Assembly: GCA_009668205.1 (NCBI GenBank)
Contig: WJYM01000011.1
Span: 1-64,000 of the forward strand
Direction: 5' to 3'
Length of the DNA: 64,000 nt
DNA from: Enterobacteriaceae bacterium RIT691
GTDB taxonomy: Bacteria; Pseudomonadota; Gammaproteobacteria; Enterobacterales; Enterobacteriaceae
In this document: positions 10,452 to 21,991 of the stretch, one piece after another
Layout: each line of letters begins with the position of its first letter
How positions within the stretch are numbered: position 1 is the stretch's first letter
Program-made: the position numbers and the translations under genes
Notes under the pieces: model-generated
What the model was told of the DNA's origin: nothing
What the model saw: only the letters and a program-made list of their open reading frames with translations
The model's database searches: none

Positions 10452-12896
10452 TTACGCAGCTTCAATCTTGCGAACTTTCTCTGGCACCTTTACGGGCTTT
10501 GTCGCCAGCTCTTCCGGCTCGAAGTCGTCAACGTTGATGCTACGCAGACGGCTCTCTTCCGCTTTAGTCAGAATGGCCGCTTCATCCTGGTCAATCAGAC
10601 CTTTCGCCAGGGCGTTACGGGCCAGCTCATCCAGACGGGTGAACGGCAGGTTCTTACCGATTTCTTTGCAGATACGCTGGTGGATAGGATCTGCCGCCAT
10701 GACGTCAACCAATGCGGCTTCCAGAAGACCCACCGGATTGTGCTCGCTTGGCGTCAGATACTGACCGCGACCGATGCGTGAACGGGTGGCACTTGGCGTT
10801 TGAAGAATCTTCGCGACCGCGTGATCCAGTTTATCCGATGGCGCCGTGTAGTGACGGCCGGTAGGGAAAATCACCAGACGCATGACACCCGCAACAAAGC
10901 CATTCGGGAAGTTACGCAGCAGGTCATCAATCGCCTGTTCAGCCTGATGCAAAGCATCCTGAACCCCCCAGTGAACCAGCGGAAGATCCGCTTCATTACG
11001 TCCTTCATCGTCATAGCGTTTCAGCACCGCAGAGGCGAGATACAGCTGGCTCAGCACATCACCAAGACGGGCAGAGATACGCTCGCGACGCTTCAGGCTA
11101 CCGCCCAGTACCGCCATCGACACGTCAGACAGCAGGGCAAGGTTGGCGCTCAAACGGTTCAAATGCTGGTAGTAACGGCGAGTCGCATCATTTGTTGGGG
11201 TGCTACTGGTCAGACCGCGCGTCAGGCCGAGCCAGAAGCTGCGGACTTTGTTGCTTCCAACGTGGCCGATGTGTTTAAACAGCAATTGGTCGAAGGCGTT
11301 CAGATCTTTGCTCTGTGACGCCGCCATTTCTTCAAGCACATAAGGATGGCAGCGGATTGCGCCCTGGCCGAAGATCATCATGCTACGGGTCAGAATGTTG
11401 GCGCCTTCAACGGTAATCGCGATGGGAGCACCCTGATAGGCACGCGCCAGGAAGTTACCTTCACCGAGCATAATCCCCTTACCACCAGCGATATCCATGG
11501 CATCAACAATCGACTGCTGACCGCGGTGAGTACAGTGGTATTTCACGATGGCTGACAGCACAGCAGGTTTCTCGCCGAGCATGATGCCGTAGGTAATCAG
11601 TGACGCCGCAGCATCCATCACATAGGCGTTACCCGCGATACGTGCCAGAGGTTCTTCAATCCCTTCCATCTTACCGATAGAGATTTTGAACTGACGGCGA
11701 ATGTGCGCATAGGCACCGGTTGCCATTGCCACGGATTTCACGCCGCCCGTAGAGTTTGATGGCAGTGTAATGCCACGACCCACGGAGAGACATTCCACCA
11801 GCATGCGCCAGCCCTGACCGGCCATTTTAGGCCCGCCGATGATGAAATCGATCGGTACGAAGATATCCTGGCCACGGGTAGGACCGTTCTGGAACGGCAC
11901 GTTAAGTGGGAAGTGGCGACGGCCAATTTCCACGCCTGGGGTGTTCGTTGGGATCAGCGCACAGGTAATGCCCAGATCTTCGTCGCCGCCGAGCAGTTTG
12001 TCCGGATCCGAGAGTTTAAAGGCCAGACCCAGTACGGTGGCGATAGGGGCCAGGGTGATGTAGCGTTTGTTCCAGGTCAGACGCATGCCGAGCATTTGCT
12101 CGCCTTGCCACTCACCCATGCACACCACACCGGTATCAGGAATAGCACCCGCATCAGAACCTGCTTCCGGGCTGGTCAGTGCGAAACAAGGGATTTCCTG
12201 TCCGCGTGCCAGACGTGGCAGATAGTGATTTTTCTGCTCATCAGTGCCGTAGTGCTGCAACAGCTCACCCGGGCCTAAAGAGTTGGGTACACCCACGGTG
12301 ATAGCCAGAATACCGGATACGCCAGAGAGCTTCTGCAGGACACGGGACTGTGCATAAGCAGAGAATTCCAGGCCACCGTACTCTTTTTTGATAATCATCG
12401 CGAAGAAGCGGTGTTCTTTCAGATACGCCCACAGCTCTGGCGGCAGATCGGCCATTTCGTGGGTAATCTGGAAGTCATTCGCCATACGGCAGGCTTCTTC
12501 TACCGGACCATCAATAAAGGCTTGTTCTTCCGCCGTCAGGTGAGGCTGTGGGTAGTTGTGCAGTTTTTTCCAGTCAGGATTTCCCTGGAACAGATCGCCT
12601 TCCCACCATGTGGTTCCTGCATCGATTGCTTCTTTTTCCGTGCGGGACATGGGTGGCATCACTTTGCTGAAGGCACGGAAAACCGGTGCGGAGATCAGTG
12701 ACTTACGCATCGGTGTCAGATTGAACGGCAGCAGAATGATTGCCAGCGGCACCAGCAGCCAGATATTCCACAGACCGGCAGCGGCCAGCGCCCCGGTCCA
12801 GACCAGCAGGATAAGGCTACTGAGCAGCAGGCTTACGCGGTGATAGAACAGCACACCGAGTAGGGTAATGGTTGCAACAATACTCAAAATCATCAT
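10452..12896 (-). CDS. fadE: Acyl-CoA dehydrogenase FadE
   Basis: FAD-dependent acyl-CoA dehydrogenase catalysing the first step of fatty-acid beta-oxidation. The 814-residue product equals the E. coli length and matches it along the whole sequence. Two to three hydrophobic segments at residues 1-60 anchor it to the inner membrane; the dehydrogenase core includes [14 protein letters not shown] and the C-terminal half carries the DUF1974-type extension typical of this large form. GGGAG precedes the ATG, and a FadR operator-like sequence lies 23-39 bp upstream of the start. Confidence 0.97.
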   Translation of the reverse strand: MMILSIVATITLLGVLFYHRVSLLLSSLILLVWTGALAAAGLWNIWLLVPLAIILLPFNLTPMRKSLISAPVFRAFSKVMPPMSRTEKEAIDAGTTWWEGDLFQGNPDWKKLHNYPQPHLTAEEQAFIDGPVEEACRMANDFQITHEMADLPPELWAYLKEHRFFAMIIKKEYGGLEFSAYAQSRVLQKLSGVSGILAITVGVPNSLGPGELLQHYGTDEQKNHYLPRLARGQEIPCFALTSPEAGSDAGAIPDTGVVCMGEWQGEQMLGMRLTWNKRYITLAPIATVLGLAFKLSDPDKLLGGDEDLGITCALIPTNTPGVEIGRRHFPLNVPFQNGPTRGQDIFVPIDFIIGGPKMAGQGWRMLVECLSVGRGITLPSNSTGGVKSVAMATGAYAHIRRQFKISIGKMEGIEEPLARIAGNAYVMDAAASLITYGIMLGEKPAVLSAIVKYHCTHRGQQSIVDAMDIAGGKGIMLGEGNFLARAYQGAPIAITVEGANILTRSMMIFGQGAIRCHPYVLEEMAASQSKDLNAFDQLLFKHIGHVGSNKVRSFWLGLTRGLTSSTPTNDATRRYYQHLNRLSANLALLSDVSMAVLGGSLKRRERISARLGDVLSQLYLASAVLKRYDDEGRNEADLPLVHWGVQDALHQAEQAIDDLLRNFPNGFVAGVMRLVIFPTGRHYTAPSDKLDHAVAKILQTPSATRSRIGRGQYLTPSEHNPVGLLEAALVDVMAADPIHQRICKEIGKNLPFTRLDELARNALAKGLIDQDEAAILTKAEESRLRSINVDDFEPEELATKPVKVPEKVRKIEAA

Positions 12897-12918
12897 AAAG
12901 AAATGCTCCCTTGCTTGT

Positions 12919-12935
12919 AGGAGGTCTGACCACTT
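12919..12935. promoter_or_regulatory. FadR operator upstream of fadE
   Basis: The core GGTCTGACCA (12923-12932) matches the FadR consensus AACTGGTCNGACCAGTT, with 12 of 16 fixed positions agreeing over the 17-mer. Repression of fadE by FadR, relieved by long-chain acyl-CoA, is established in E. coli; here it is inferred from the site. Confidence 0.75.
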
Positions 12936-13133
12936 GTGATGATATGGTTGTAGTTGATGTTATTTTCTTTATCAATGTGTTTACAAAATAATTACAACGC
13001 AGCTCACACTGTTGCCGCTTTCAGGGGCACGGAAAAACAAAACCGCCGGTGTTAGCAGAGGGGAAGGCTTCTCGCTTTACCCGCTATCCGTTACACTGCT
13101 GAGGTCAATAATCAAAGCGGAAGGACTATCCTC

Positions 13134-13715
13134 ATGTACCAGGATTTGATTCGTAACGAACTCAATGAAGCGGCTGAAACACTGACTAATTTTCTGGCTG
13201 ACGAAGCGAACATCCACGCGATCCAGCGCGCGGCAGTGCTGCTGGCAGACAGCTTCAAGGCGGGCGGTAAAGTGCTCTCCTGCGGTAATGGCGGTTCCCA
13301 TTGTGACGCCATGCACTTTGCCGAAGAGTTGACGGGTCGCTACCGTGAAAATCGCCCGGGCTATCCGGCGATTGCGATTTCCGATGTCAGCCACATCTCC
13401 TGCGTCAGCAACGATTTCGGTTATGACTATATCTTCTCTCGTTACGTTGAATCCGTCGGTCGTTCAGGCGACGTGCTGCTGGGGATTTCCACTTCCGGCA
13501 ATTCAGCGAACGTTATCAAGGCTATCGAAGCGGCACGCGCGCAGGGCATGAAGGTGATTACGCTGACCGGGAAAGACGGCGGCAAAATGGCGGGTTCCGC
13601 AGATGTAGAAATTCGTGTTCCGCATTTCGGTTTTGCCGATCGCATTCAAGAGATCCACATTAAAGTTATCCACATTCTGATCATGCTTATCGAAAAAGAG
13701 ATGGTCAAAGCGTAA
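13134..13715 (+). CDS. gmhA: Sedoheptulose 7-phosphate isomerase
   Basis: First enzyme of ADP-heptose synthesis, converting sedoheptulose 7-phosphate to glycero-manno-heptose 7-phosphate for the LPS inner core. It is 193 residues and nearly identical to E. coli GmhA (192). SIS-domain signatures are clear: [19 protein letters not shown] and [15 protein letters not shown]; the zinc/catalytic Glu and His region [11 protein letters not shown] is present. The ATG is preceded by GGAAGGAC. REP elements follow directly. Confidence 0.97.
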   Translation: MYQDLIRNELNEAAETLTNFLADEANIHAIQRAAVLLADSFKAGGKVLSCGNGGSHCDAMHFAEELTGRYRENRPGYPAIAISDVSHISCVSNDFGYDYIFSRYVESVGRSGDVLLGISTSGNSANVIKAIEAARAQGMKVITLTGKDGGKMAGSADVEIRVPHFGFADRIQEIHIKVIHILIMLIEKEMVKA

Positions 13716-13721
13716 TGATGT

Positions 13722-13836
13722 TATGCCGGTGGGCGCTTTGCCTACCGGTATCGCCGGGCGCCACTGCGTTGGCCCGGCCTGGGTGAATTTGCTCGCGATG
13801 ACGTTGTAGGCCGGGTAAGCGACGCGCCACCCGGCA
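13722..13836. repeat. REP/BIME cluster (three palindromic units)
   Basis: Three palindromic units typical of enterobacterial REPs: GCCGGTGGGC..GCCTACCGGT (13722-13751), CGCCGGGCG..GGCCCGGCC (13752-13781) and TGTAGGCCGGGTAAGC..GCCACCCGGCA (13805-13836). They fill the gap between gmhA and yafJ and probably stabilise the gmhA 3' end. Confidence 0.85.
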
Positions 13837-13862
13837 CTGCCTGAAAGTGCAAGAGGTGAATT

Positions 13863-14630
13863 ATGTGCGAACTGCTCGGGATGAGCGCCAATGTGCCAAC
13901 CGATATCTGCTTTAGTTTTACCGGGCTGGTTCAGCGCGGGGGAGGCACCGGGCCTCATAAAGACGGTTGGGGTATCACCTTCTATGAAGGTAAAGGTTGC
14001 CGCACGTTTAAAGATCCTCAGCCCAGCTACCAGTCACCGATAGCCCGCCTGGTCCAGGAATATCCCATCAAGTCCTGCTCGGTCATCGCGCATATTCGCC
14101 AGGCGAATCGTGGGGAAGTGGCGCTGGAAAATACCCATCCCTTTACTCGTGAGCTCTGGGGCCGTAACTGGACTTATGCGCACAATGGACAGCTGACGGG
14201 TTACAAAACGCTGGAGACCGGCCAGTTTCGTCCGGTGGGTGAAACCGACAGCGAAAAAGCGTTCTGCTGGTTATTGCACAAACTCACCACCCGCTATCCA
14301 CGAACGCCGGGCAATATGACGGGTGTCTTTAAGTATATTGCTACGCTGGCGGCGGAATTAAGGGAGAAAGGGGTCTTCAACATGCTGTTGTCGGATGGGC
14401 GCTATGTGATGGCGTACTGCTCGACGAATCTGCACTGGATAACCCGACGCGCCCCCTTTGGCGTGGCAACATTGCTTGATCAGGATGTGGAGATTGATTT
14501 TCAGCGAGAGACCACACCCAACGATGTGGTCACCGTGATTGCTACGCAGCCGTTAACGGGCAACGAAACCTGGCACAGGATAGCGCCAGGTGAGTGGGCA
14601 TTATTTTGCCTCGGGAACCGTGTAGTTTGA
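13863..14630 (+). CDS. yafJ: Class II glutamine amidotransferase-like protein YafJ
   Basis: A 255-residue protein of the same length as E. coli YafJ, with an N-terminal-nucleophile amidotransferase fold. Cys2 ([10 protein letters not shown]) would be the nucleophile after Met removal; [20 protein letters not shown] and the YAHNGQL motif bind glutamine. It has no fused synthase domain, so the ammonia acceptor is unknown. Its last 30 bp overlap the 3' end of the convergent dpaA. Confidence 0.93.
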   Translation: MCELLGMSANVPTDICFSFTGLVQRGGGTGPHKDGWGITFYEGKGCRTFKDPQPSYQSPIARLVQEYPIKSCSVIAHIRQANRGEVALENTHPFTRELWGRNWTYAHNGQLTGYKTLETGQFRPVGETDSEKAFCWLLHKLTTRYPRTPGNMTGVFKYIATLAAELREKGVFNMLLSDGRYVMAYCSTNLHWITRRAPFGVATLLDQDVEIDFQRETTPNDVVTVIATQPLTGNETWHRIAPGEWALFCLGNRVV

Positions 14631-15341
14631 CGCCAGCTGAGGATGCACGACTTCGTGGCTGAGTGGCTTGCTGACAACATAACGTCCGTTTTGCACTGAC
14701 ACCATTGGCGGCTTGTGCGTCTGCTCAAAGTAGTCGTAGCCTGGCTTCAGCTGTGACCAGAAGTCACGGTAGTAAGAGTACTTATGGCGTTCCATGTTGG
14801 CATCGGTCATGCGGAAAGGATAGATGCTGACCTGGACGTTTGACTGACCAAATACCAGCGCGCCGGTAACAAACTGGAAGATTTCATCAATGCCGGTGTC
14901 GGTCATGGCGTAACAGCCAATTGACACGCAGGCGCCGTGAATCATCAGGTATTTCCCTTCATAGCCATGTGCCTGATCGTAGGCGTTTGGAAAACCAATA
15001 TTAATGGCTTTATAGAAACGGCTATCGGGCTTGAGCTGGCTGCGGGCGACGTTGTAGAAGCCTTCCGGGGATTTGAAATCGCCCTGACGCTGTTTTGGAC
15101 CCAGGCCGCCGGAATAGTTACAGATTTTGTAGCTATCGAGCAGCTGGTATTTCTCACCCATCTTCACATAAAGATCAAGAGTGCGCTCTTCTTTAAATAT
15201 TTGAATATAAACGGGTGAGCCCATTAGCTGCTGTTTATATTCTTTGCTGACCGGGGTGGTCGAGCTGTTACTGCTAAGCAAACCGGCAAACGAAATGCAC
15301 GGGATCAACAGCATCGCAAGTAACAATGCGATTTTGCGCAT
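14601..15341 (-). CDS. dpaA: Murein endopeptidase-type YkuD protein DpaA (LdtF, YafK)
   Basis: A periplasmic L,D-transpeptidase-fold protein of 246 residues, as E. coli YafK. It has a cleavable signal peptide (about residues 1-19, ending SFA) and the YkuD motif [13 protein letters not shown] with catalytic Cys. In E. coli this protein detaches Braun lipoprotein from peptidoglycan rather than making cross-links. It sits convergent to yafJ and divergent from nqrA across a 412 bp gap. Confidence 0.94.
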   Translation of the reverse strand: MRKIALLLAMLLIPCISFAGLLSSNSSTTPVSKEYKQQLMGSPVYIQIFKEERTLDLYVKMGEKYQLLDSYKICNYSGGLGPKQRQGDFKSPEGFYNVARSQLKPDSRFYKAINIGFPNAYDQAHGYEGKYLMIHGACVSIGCYAMTDTGIDEIFQFVTGALVFGQSNVQVSIYPFRMTDANMERHKYSYYRDFWSQLKPGYDYFEQTHKPPMVSVQNGRYVVSKPLSHEVVHPQLASNYTVPEAK

Positions 15342-15753
15342 ACTACATGTTCCTTGATAAAGCGGTGAGGAAAGGCCGGGGCGGCCAAATTAAAACCGAA
15401 ATCAGAATTGTCTCGATTAGGTGCGCTCACATTAGCATCACCAAAGTTTTTCGCAAGTCCGGACGGCTGTGTTTACAAATTACTTTTATCTTATAAACCA
15501 TTTCAGGCGCATAAACAGTCAGAACTTTGCGCATTTGCTCGCAAATACTGACCTGCAAGCCGCACAGTTGCTGCACTCCCTGGTTTGTTCCTGTAAACTC
15601 CCGCCTGTCTCACGACCAGGTTAAGAAAGGATGCTTTACTCTCATCGTACTGCCGCCAGCAGCGTACACTGGCACCGGTTTTTCCTTTCTGGCTTTCCTT
15701 TATTACTACGCTGGGTTTAGTGACAGTAACGTTTACGGATACCTGCTAACGAC
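15342..15753. other. Intergenic region between dpaA and nqrA
   Basis: A gap of 412 bp holding the divergent promoters for dpaA and the nqr operon. I see no recognisable operator or RNA. An open frame at 15527-15757 lacks a ribosome site, is Cys/His-rich in a way unlike real genes and overlaps the nqrA start, so it is not called. A short hydrophobic leader cannot be excluded. Confidence 0.5.
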
Positions 15754-17097
15754 ATGATTAAAATCACAAAAGGGCTCAATCTGCCCATCGCTGGCGCACC
15801 GTCGCAGCACATTGACGAGGGCACGAAAGTGAAGCACGTTGCCGTGCTTGGCGACGACTATATCGGCATGCGCCCCTCAATGGCGGTCCAGGAAGGCGAC
15901 CGGGTGCTCAAAGGGCAGTTGCTGTTTGAGGACAAAAAAAATCCCGGCGTTCGCTTTACTGCGCCTGCCAGTGGCACCATCAGTGCGATTAACCGCGGCG
16001 AGCGTCGCGTGCTGCAATCGGTGGTTATCGAGATAGGCGGTGATGAAGCGGTAAGCTTCCCACGCGTTGAAAAGGCGGAGCTGGCAACGCTTAAGCGTGA
16101 GCACGTTGAGCAGCAACTGCTGGAATCCGGACTGTGGACCAGCCTGCGCACCCGTCCTTTCAGCAAAACGCCGACGCCGGGCAGCGTGCCTGCCGCCATT
16201 TTCGTCACTGCGATGGATACCCAGCCGCTGGCTGCCGATCCGCAGCCGATCATCTATCAACACCGCGACGCCTTCAACGCCGGACTCACGGTGTTAACGC
16301 GCCTGACGGAAGGTAAAGTCCACGTTTGCCAGGCCAGCGGCGGCAAGCTGGGCGGCCATTCTGGTGGGCAAGTCACCTTTAATGAATTTGCCGGGCCGCA
16401 TCCTGCGGGACTGCCGGGCACGCATATCCACTTCCTCGAACCCGTCAGCCTGACGAAGCAGGTCTGGCATCTGAATTATCAGGATGTGATTGCCATCGGT
16501 AAGCTGTTTGTTGACGGTGAATTGTGGAGCGAGCGAGTCGTTGCGCTGGCGGGTCCACAGGTGAAAACCCCCCGTCTGGTGCGCACGCTTCTCGGGGCCA
16601 GCCTCGACGAGCTGACTGCGGGTGAACTGGCTGAAGGTGAAAATCGCGTAATCTCCGGCTCCGTACTGAGCGGCACGCACGCGCAAGGGCCACATGCTTT
16701 CCTTGGCCGTTATCACCTGCAGGTGAGCGTGGTGAAAGAAGGTCGTGAGAAAGAGCTGTTAGGCTGGGTGATGCCGGGGAAAGAGAAATTCTCCATCACC
16801 CGCACCACGCTTGGGCATTTCCTGAAGAATAAACTGTTCAGTTTCTCAACCGACACCAACGGGGGTGAGCGAGCGATGGTGCCAATCGGCAACTACGAAC
16901 GCGTCATGCCGCTGGATATCCTGCCAACCATGCTGCTGCGTGATTTGCTGGCTGGAGATAGCGACAGCGCACAAGCGCTGGGTTGTCTGGAACTGGATGA
17001 AGAAGATTTGGCGCTTTGCACTTACGTCTGCCCGGCGAAGTACGAGTACGGCCCGGTGCTGCGCGAAGTGTTAACCCGCATTGAGCAGGAAGGATAA
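15754..17097 (+). CDS. nqrA: Na+-translocating NADH:quinone reductase subunit A
   Basis: Peripheral subunit A of the sodium-pumping NADH:ubiquinone oxidoreductase, implicated in quinone binding. It is 447 residues, the family length, starting [16 protein letters not shown] and carrying the [10 protein letters not shown] and PALVTPAGAH-like central regions. It opens a seven-gene operon with 3 bp to nqrB. The upstream ribosome site is weak. The operon replaces the E. coli K-12 content between dpaA and dinB; nqr at this place is also known from Klebsiella relatives. Confidence 0.97.
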   Translation: MIKITKGLNLPIAGAPSQHIDEGTKVKHVAVLGDDYIGMRPSMAVQEGDRVLKGQLLFEDKKNPGVRFTAPASGTISAINRGERRVLQSVVIEIGGDEAVSFPRVEKAELATLKREHVEQQLLESGLWTSLRTRPFSKTPTPGSVPAAIFVTAMDTQPLAADPQPIIYQHRDAFNAGLTVLTRLTEGKVHVCQASGGKLGGHSGGQVTFNEFAGPHPAGLPGTHIHFLEPVSLTKQVWHLNYQDVIAIGKLFVDGELWSERVVALAGPQVKTPRLVRTLLGASLDELTAGELAEGENRVISGSVLSGTHAQGPHAFLGRYHLQVSVVKEGREKELLGWVMPGKEKFSITRTTLGHFLKNKLFSFSTDTNGGERAMVPIGNYERVMPLDILPTMLLRDLLAGDSDSAQALGCLELDEEDLALCTYVCPAKYEYGPVLREVLTRIEQEG

Positions 17098-17100
17098 GTA

Positions 17101-18339
17101 ATGGGCCTGAAAAATCTGCTGGAAAAAATTGAGCCGCACTTTACCCATGGCGGCAAGCTTGAAAAGTATTACCCGCTGTATGAAGCCGCAGCAACCATCT
17201 TCTACACGCCAGGTTTGGTGACCAAAGGGGCGTCTCACGTCCGTGATGCCATTGACCTCAAGCGTATGATGATTCTGGTGTGGTTGGCAGTATTCCCAGC
17301 CATGTTCTGGGGGATGTACAACGTCGGTCTGCAAACCATTCCCGCCCTGCACAAGCTGTACGGCGCGGCGGAGCTGCAGCAGGTGATTGCCAGCCACTGG
17401 CATTACAGCGTAGCGCAAGCGCTCGGGGTGAATTTTGGCCCGGACGCGGGCTGGTTGAGCATGATGGGATTGGGGGCAGTCTTCTTCCTGCCAATCTATA
17501 TCACCGTGTTTATCGTCGGCGGTTTCTGGGAGGTGGTGTTTGCTATCGTGCGCAAACACGAAATTAACGAAGGCTTCTTCGTGACCTCCATACTGTTCGC
17601 GTTGATTGTTCCGCCAACTCTGCCGCTGTGGCAGGCTGCGCTGGGCATCAGCTTCGGCGTGGTTATCGGCAAAGAAATTTTCGGGGGGACCGGGCGTAAC
17701 TTCCTTAACCCGGCACTGGCGGGGCGTGCATTCCTGTTCTTTGCCTATCCGGCACAGATTTCCGGTGATCTGGTGTGGACCGCTGCCGATGGTTTTTCTG
17801 GCGCAACCCCGCTCTCTCAATGGGCGAGCCACGGGGGTGAAGCGCTGGTCAACGTCGCAACGGGTCAGCCAGTGACCTGGCTGGATGCCTTCCTCGGCAA
17901 GATTCCAGGTTCGATCGGTGAAGTCTCTACCCTGATGCTGCTGATTGGCGGCGCTATCATCATTTTCGGTCGCGTTGCCTCATGGCGTATCGTCGCTGGC
18001 GTGATGATCGGGATGATTGCCGTAGCTACGCTGTTTAACCTGCTCGGTTCCGCCACTAACCCAATGTTCGCCATGCCGTGGTACTGGCATCTGGTGCTGG
18101 GCGGATTTGCTTTTGGCATGTTGTTTATGGCGACCGACCCTGTTTCGGCGTCGTTTACGGATAAAGGGAAATGGGCTTACGGCGCGTTAATCGGCGCGAT
18201 GTGCGTGCTGATCCGCGTGGTCAACCCGGCTTATCCGGAAGGGATGATGCTGGCGATTCTGTTCGCCAACCTCTTTGCACCGTTGTTCGATTATCTGGTG
18301 GTGCAGGCCAACATCAAGCGGAGGAAGTCGCGTGGCTGA
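17101..18339 (+). CDS. nqrB: Na+-translocating NADH:quinone reductase subunit B
   Basis: Integral membrane subunit of 412 residues with about ten hydrophobic helices. The covalent FMN attachment motif SGAT is visible in [16 protein letters not shown], where the Thr receives FMN by a phosphoester bond. This subunit takes part in Na+ uptake and binds riboflavin at its interface in Vibrio. The stop overlaps the GTG start of nqrC by 8 bp. Confidence 0.97.
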   Translation: MGLKNLLEKIEPHFTHGGKLEKYYPLYEAAATIFYTPGLVTKGASHVRDAIDLKRMMILVWLAVFPAMFWGMYNVGLQTIPALHKLYGAAELQQVIASHWHYSVAQALGVNFGPDAGWLSMMGLGAVFFLPIYITVFIVGGFWEVVFAIVRKHEINEGFFVTSILFALIVPPTLPLWQAALGISFGVVIGKEIFGGTGRNFLNPALAGRAFLFFAYPAQISGDLVWTAADGFSGATPLSQWASHGGEALVNVATGQPVTWLDAFLGKIPGSIGEVSTLMLLIGGAIIIFGRVASWRIVAGVMIGMIAVATLFNLLGSATNPMFAMPWYWHLVLGGFAFGMLFMATDPVSASFTDKGKWAYGALIGAMCVLIRVVNPAYPEGMMLAILFANLFAPLFDYLVVQANIKRRKSRG

Positions 18340-19126
18340 AGTAAAAAGTAACGATAGCATCGGTAAAACGCTGCTGGTGGTGCTGGTGCTTTGCCTGGTT
18401 TGCTCGATAGTGGTGGCCGGCTCGGCGGTGGGACTCAAGTCCCGTCAGCAGGAGCAAAAGGCGCTGGATAAACAGCGTAATATTTTGTCCGTCGCTGGGC
18501 TGATGCAGCCAGAGATGAAGCAGGATGAAGTGGCCTCTGTTTACGCCGAACGTATCACGCCGCGTCTACTGGATTTAAAGAGCGGTGAGCTGCTGGACAA
18601 AGACCCTGGGGCGTTTAACCAGGGGCTGGCGCTGAAAGATCCGGCACAGAGCACTCAGCTGGAAGCCAATCAGGATCCGGCGGGCATCAAGCGGCGCAGC
18701 AACGTGGTGGAAATCTACCTCGTTAAAGATGCGCAGAAAAAGATTCAGGAAGTGGTGCTGCCGATTTACGGCAACGGCCTGTGGTCGATGATGTATGCCT
18801 TCGTAGCGCTTGATACCGACGGGCGCACGGTGAAAGGCATCACCTATTATGATCAGGGGGAAACCCCGGGGTTAGGTGGGGAAGTGGAAAACCCGGCCTG
18901 GCGTAAGCAGTTCATCGGCAAGAAAGTGCTCGATGACAACGGCATGCCGGCACTGAAGGTCGTTAAAGGCGGCGCGCATCAGAACGATGGCTACGCGGTT
19001 GACGGGCTTTCTGGTGCCACACTGACCTCAAACGGCGTGCAGCATAGCTTTGATTTCTGGATGGGGGAGCAGGGCTTCGGTCCCTTCCTGAAGCAGATTC
19101 GTGAAGGAGGCCTGAACAATGGCTGA
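18332..19126 (+). CDS. nqrC: Na+-translocating NADH:quinone reductase subunit C
   Basis: A 264-residue subunit with one N-terminal membrane helix (about residues 11-31) and a periplasmic FMN domain. The second covalent FMN site is [13 protein letters not shown]; the last Thr of SGATLT is the flavinylated residue in the family. I use the GTG at 18332 because GGAGGAAG precedes it and the protein then starts as in homologues ([13 protein letters not shown]); the frame is open further upstream inside nqrB. The FMN must be attached by an ApbE enzyme, which is not encoded in this operon. Confidence 0.95.
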   Translation: MAEVKSNDSIGKTLLVVLVLCLVCSIVVAGSAVGLKSRQQEQKALDKQRNILSVAGLMQPEMKQDEVASVYAERITPRLLDLKSGELLDKDPGAFNQGLALKDPAQSTQLEANQDPAGIKRRSNVVEIYLVKDAQKKIQEVVLPIYGNGLWSMMYAFVALDTDGRTVKGITYYDQGETPGLGGEVENPAWRKQFIGKKVLDDNGMPALKVVKGGAHQNDGYAVDGLSGATLTSNGVQHSFDFWMGEQGFGPFLKQIREGGLNNG

Positions 19127-19757
19127 ACTCGGTGATATGAAAGAAGTAAAACGGGTGCTGGTGGGACCGCTGATTGCCAATAACCCGATTGCCCTGCAGG
19201 TGCTCGGCGTGTGCTCGGCGCTGGCGGTGACCACCAAGCTTGAAACGGCTTTCGTGATGACCCTCGCGGTAACGCTGGTGACGGCGTTTTCCAGCATGTT
19301 TATCTCGATGATCCGCCATCACATCCCAAACAGTGTACGCATTATTGTGCAGATGGCGATCATCGCGTCTCTGGTTATCGTGGTTGATCAACTGCTGCGC
19401 GCCTTCGCGTATGAAACCTCCAAACAGCTGTCGGTGTTTGTTGGTCTGATCATCACTAACTGTATCGTAATGGGCCGTGCAGAAGCCTATGCCATGAAGT
19501 CACCGCCGCTGGCGAGCTTTATGGACGGCATCGGCAACGGTCTGGGCTACGGCGCGATCCTGATGATTGTTGGCTTCCTGCGTGAACTCATCGGTAGCGG
19601 CAAACTGTTTGGTATCACCGTACTGCAAACCGTGCAGAACGGCGGCTGGTATCAGCCGAATGGCCTGTTCCTGCTCGCCCCGAGCGCATTTTTCATTATC
19701 GGTCTGCTGATCTGGGCGCTGCGTAGCTGGAAGCCGGAACAGCAGGAGAAGGAGTAA
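19119..19757 (+). CDS. nqrD: Na+-translocating NADH:quinone reductase subunit D
   Basis: Membrane subunit of 212 residues with about six helices, homologous to RnfE and NqrE. With NqrE it forms the symmetric pair that carries an intramembrane [2Fe-2S] cluster; Cys residues sit in [12 protein letters not shown] and [11 protein letters not shown]. The start overlaps nqrC by 8 bp and has AAGGAGGC upstream. Confidence 0.96.
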   Translation: MAELGDMKEVKRVLVGPLIANNPIALQVLGVCSALAVTTKLETAFVMTLAVTLVTAFSSMFISMIRHHIPNSVRIIVQMAIIASLVIVVDQLLRAFAYETSKQLSVFVGLIITNCIVMGRAEAYAMKSPPLASFMDGIGNGLGYGAILMIVGFLRELIGSGKLFGITVLQTVQNGGWYQPNGLFLLAPSAFFIIGLLIWALRSWKPEQQEKE

Positions 19758-19763
19758 CCGATT

Positions 19764-20360
19764 ATGGCTCATTACATCAGTCTGTTTGTCCGAGCGGTGT
19801 TTGTAGAAAACATGGCGTTGGCGTTCTTCCTTGGCATGTGTACGTTCCTTGCGGTGTCGAAGAAAGTGTCCACCGCTTTTGGTCTTGGCATCGCGGTAAC
19901 CGTGGTGCTGGGGATCTCTGTTCCGGTAAACAACCTTATCTATAACCTGGTGCTGCGCGATGGTGCGCTGGTCGAAGGGGTTGATCTTAGCTTCCTTAAT
20001 TTCATCACCTTTATCGGGGTTATCGCCGCGCTGGTACAGATCCTCGAGATGATCCTCGATAAGTATTTCCCGTCGCTGTACAACGCGCTGGGGATTTTCC
20101 TGCCGCTGATCGCGGTGAACTGCGCCATTTTTGGCGGCGTTTCCTTCATGGTTCAGCGCGATTACAACTTCCCGGAATCCGTGGTGTATGGCTTTGGATC
20201 GGGTATCGGCTGGATGCTGGCGATCGTGGCGATGGCTGGGATCCGCGAGAAAATGAAGTATGCCAACGTGCCCGCAGGATTGCGCGGCTTAGGGATCACC
20301 TTTATCACCACCGGACTCATGGCACTGGGCTTTATGTCGTTCTCCGGCGTGCAGCTATAA
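19764..20360 (+). CDS. nqrE: Na+-translocating NADH:quinone reductase subunit E
   Basis: Membrane subunit of 198 residues, homologous to NqrD/RnfA, with about six helices. The cluster-ligand cysteines appear in [13 protein letters not shown] and [12 protein letters not shown], mirrored in NqrD in inverted topology. It lies 6 bp after nqrD. Confidence 0.96.
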   Translation: MAHYISLFVRAVFVENMALAFFLGMCTFLAVSKKVSTAFGLGIAVTVVLGISVPVNNLIYNLVLRDGALVEGVDLSFLNFITFIGVIAALVQILEMILDKYFPSLYNALGIFLPLIAVNCAIFGGVSFMVQRDYNFPESVVYGFGSGIGWMLAIVAMAGIREKMKYANVPAGLRGLGITFITTGLMALGFMSFSGVQL

Positions 20361-20371
20361 GGGCGTAACAG

Positions 20372-21595
20372 ATGGAAATTATCCTTGGCGTGGTGATGTT
20401 CACGCTGATTGTACTGGCGCTGTCGCTGCTGATCCTTGCGGCGCGCGCGAAGCTGGTGAACTCCGGCGATGTGGTTATTGAGATCAACAACGAAGCAGAC
20501 AAACAAATCCGCACCCCGGCTGGTGACAAGCTGCTGAACACCTTGTCCAGCAATGGGATCTTTGTCTCTTCAGCCTGCGGCGGCGGTGGCTCCTGTGGTC
20601 AGTGTCGCGTGACGGTGAAAGAGGGCGGTGGCGATATCCTGCCAACGGAGCTCTCACATATCACCAAACGTGAAGCGAAAGAGGGCTGTCGTCTGGCGTG
20701 CCAGGTGGCGGTGCGTCAGGACATGAAAATCGAGCTACCGGAAGAGATTTTCGGCGTCAAAAAATGGGAGTGTGAGGTTATCTCTAACGATAACAAAGCC
20801 ACTTTCATCAAAGAACTCAAGCTTGCTATCCCGGAAGGGGAAAGCGTGCCCTTCCGTGCGGGCGGCTATATTCAGATTGAGTGCCCGTCGCATAAAGTGG
20901 CCTATGCCGATTTCGACGTACCGGACGAGTACCGTGGCGATTGGGACAAATTCAACCTGTTCCGCTATGTCTCTGAGGTGAACGAGCCGACGCTGCGTGC
21001 GTACTCGATGGCGAACTACCCGGATGAGAAGGGCATTATCATGCTTAACGTCCGTATCGCCACACCGCCACCGTCAGCGCCGGATGTGCCGCCGGGCATT
21101 ATGTCTTCTTATATCTGGTCGCTGAAAGCGGGCGATAAAGTGACGATCTCCGGGCCGTTTGGCGAGTTCTTTGCCAAAGACACGGATGCAGAGATGGTGT
21201 TTATTGGCGGTGGTGCGGGAATGGCGCCAATGCGTTCGCACATTTTCGACCAGCTCAAGCGTCTGGGCAGCAAACGTAAAATCAGCTTCTGGTACGGCGC
21301 TCGCTCCCTGCGTGAAATGTTCTATGACGACGAGTTTGAGCAACTGGCGCGTGAGAACCCGAACTTCACCTTCCACGTGGCGCTCTCCGACCCGCAGCCG
21401 GAAGATAACTGGACAGGACATACCGGGTTTATTCACAACGTGTTGTATGAAAACTACCTGAAAAACCACGCGGCACCGGAGGACTGTGAGTTCTACATGT
21501 GTGGGCCGCCGGTGATGAATGCTGCAGTGATCCGTATGCTGAAAGATCTGGGCGTTGAGGATGAAAACATCATGCTCGATGACTTTGGAGGCTGA
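20372..21595 (+). CDS. nqrF: Na+-translocating NADH:quinone reductase subunit F
   Basis: NADH-oxidising subunit of 407 residues. One N-terminal membrane helix (about 3-23) is followed by a 2Fe-2S ferredoxin domain with the Cys cluster [12 protein letters not shown] and a fourth Cys in GCRLACQV, then an FAD-binding domain (RAYSMANYP) and an NADH-binding domain ([27 protein letters not shown]). Electrons pass NADH-FAD-2Fe2S and on to NqrD/E and the FMN subunits. Its TGA overlaps the ATG of nqrM. Confidence 0.97.
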   Translation: MEIILGVVMFTLIVLALSLLILAARAKLVNSGDVVIEINNEADKQIRTPAGDKLLNTLSSNGIFVSSACGGGGSCGQCRVTVKEGGGDILPTELSHITKREAKEGCRLACQVAVRQDMKIELPEEIFGVKKWECEVISNDNKATFIKELKLAIPEGESVPFRAGGYIQIECPSHKVAYADFDVPDEYRGDWDKFNLFRYVSEVNEPTLRAYSMANYPDEKGIIMLNVRIATPPPSAPDVPPGIMSSYIWSLKAGDKVTISGPFGEFFAKDTDAEMVFIGGGAGMAPMRSHIFDQLKRLGSKRKISFWYGARSLREMFYDDEFEQLARENPNFTFHVALSDPQPEDNWTGHTGFIHNVLYENYLKNHAAPEDCEFYMCGPPVMNAAVIRMLKDLGVEDENIMLDDFGG

Positions 21596-21813
21596 TGATG
21601 TTGACGGTATTTCTGGCCACCTTCGCGGTGTTTGTGTTGGTTATCCTTGGGATGTCGCTGGGCTATCTGGTGAAGCGGAAAAGCATTCAGGGGAGCTGCG
21701 GCGGGATCACTTCGCTCGGGCTTGAGAAAGTCTGTGACTGTCCGGAGCCGTGCGACGCGCGGAAAAAAAGGATGGCACGCGAGGCGCAGCGTCAGCAAAA
21801 CCGAATCCTGTAG
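21595..21813 (+). CDS. nqrM: Na+-NQR maturation protein NqrM
   Basis: A 72-residue membrane protein of the former DUF539 family needed for Na+-NQR assembly, probably for delivering iron to NqrD/E. One helix at about 4-26 is followed by the conserved cysteine pattern GSCGGI...VCDCPEPCD (four Cys). The ATG overlaps the nqrF TGA; a second ATG follows at once at 21598. In Vibrio an apbE gene normally stands between nqrF and nqrM; it is absent here. Confidence 0.95.
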   Translation: MMLTVFLATFAVFVLVILGMSLGYLVKRKSIQGSCGGITSLGLEKVCDCPEPCDARKKRMAREAQRQQNRIL

Positions 21814-21921
21814 TTCCCCCTCTCCCTAACCCTCTCCCTCAGGGAGAGGGAACCGTTCGGTGCTCATTCTTCTCCCCTCGCCCTGTGGGAGAGGGGTCGG
21901 GGGAGAGGGCATCAGACCGCA
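21812..21921. repeat. Intergenic palindromic repeat (CCCTCTCCC type)
   Basis: Two imperfect palindromes built from CCCTCTCCC/GGGAGAGGG arms (about 21814-21851 and 21872-21919), ending in GGCATCAGACCGCAC. This GC-rich element recurs between genes in Enterobacter and relatives. It may act as the 3' end of the nqr transcript. Confidence 0.75.
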
Positions 21922-21954
21922 CTAAATCCCCACACTTCTCATTGCACATTATTT

Positions 21955-21974
21955 TACTGTATACTTAACCAGTA
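21955..21974. promoter_or_regulatory. LexA (SOS) box upstream of dinB
   Basis: TACTGTATACTTAACCAGTA fits the LexA consensus with the invariant CTG-N10-CAG, centred 28 bp before the dinB ATG. It is almost the same as the dinB operator of E. coli, so SOS induction is expected. Confidence 0.92.
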
Positions 21975-21991
21975 TCTGGTAAGGGGTGAGT

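Noticed and set aside
15527-15757. Possible 76-residue gene upstream of nqrA
   Set aside because: No ribosome site, atypical Cys/His/Tyr composition, and it overlaps the nqrA start; more likely leader sequence.
17071-17832. Minus-strand frame of 253 residues over nqrB
   Set aside because: Antisense to a clear nqrB; rich in His/Gln/Arg as expected for a shadow.
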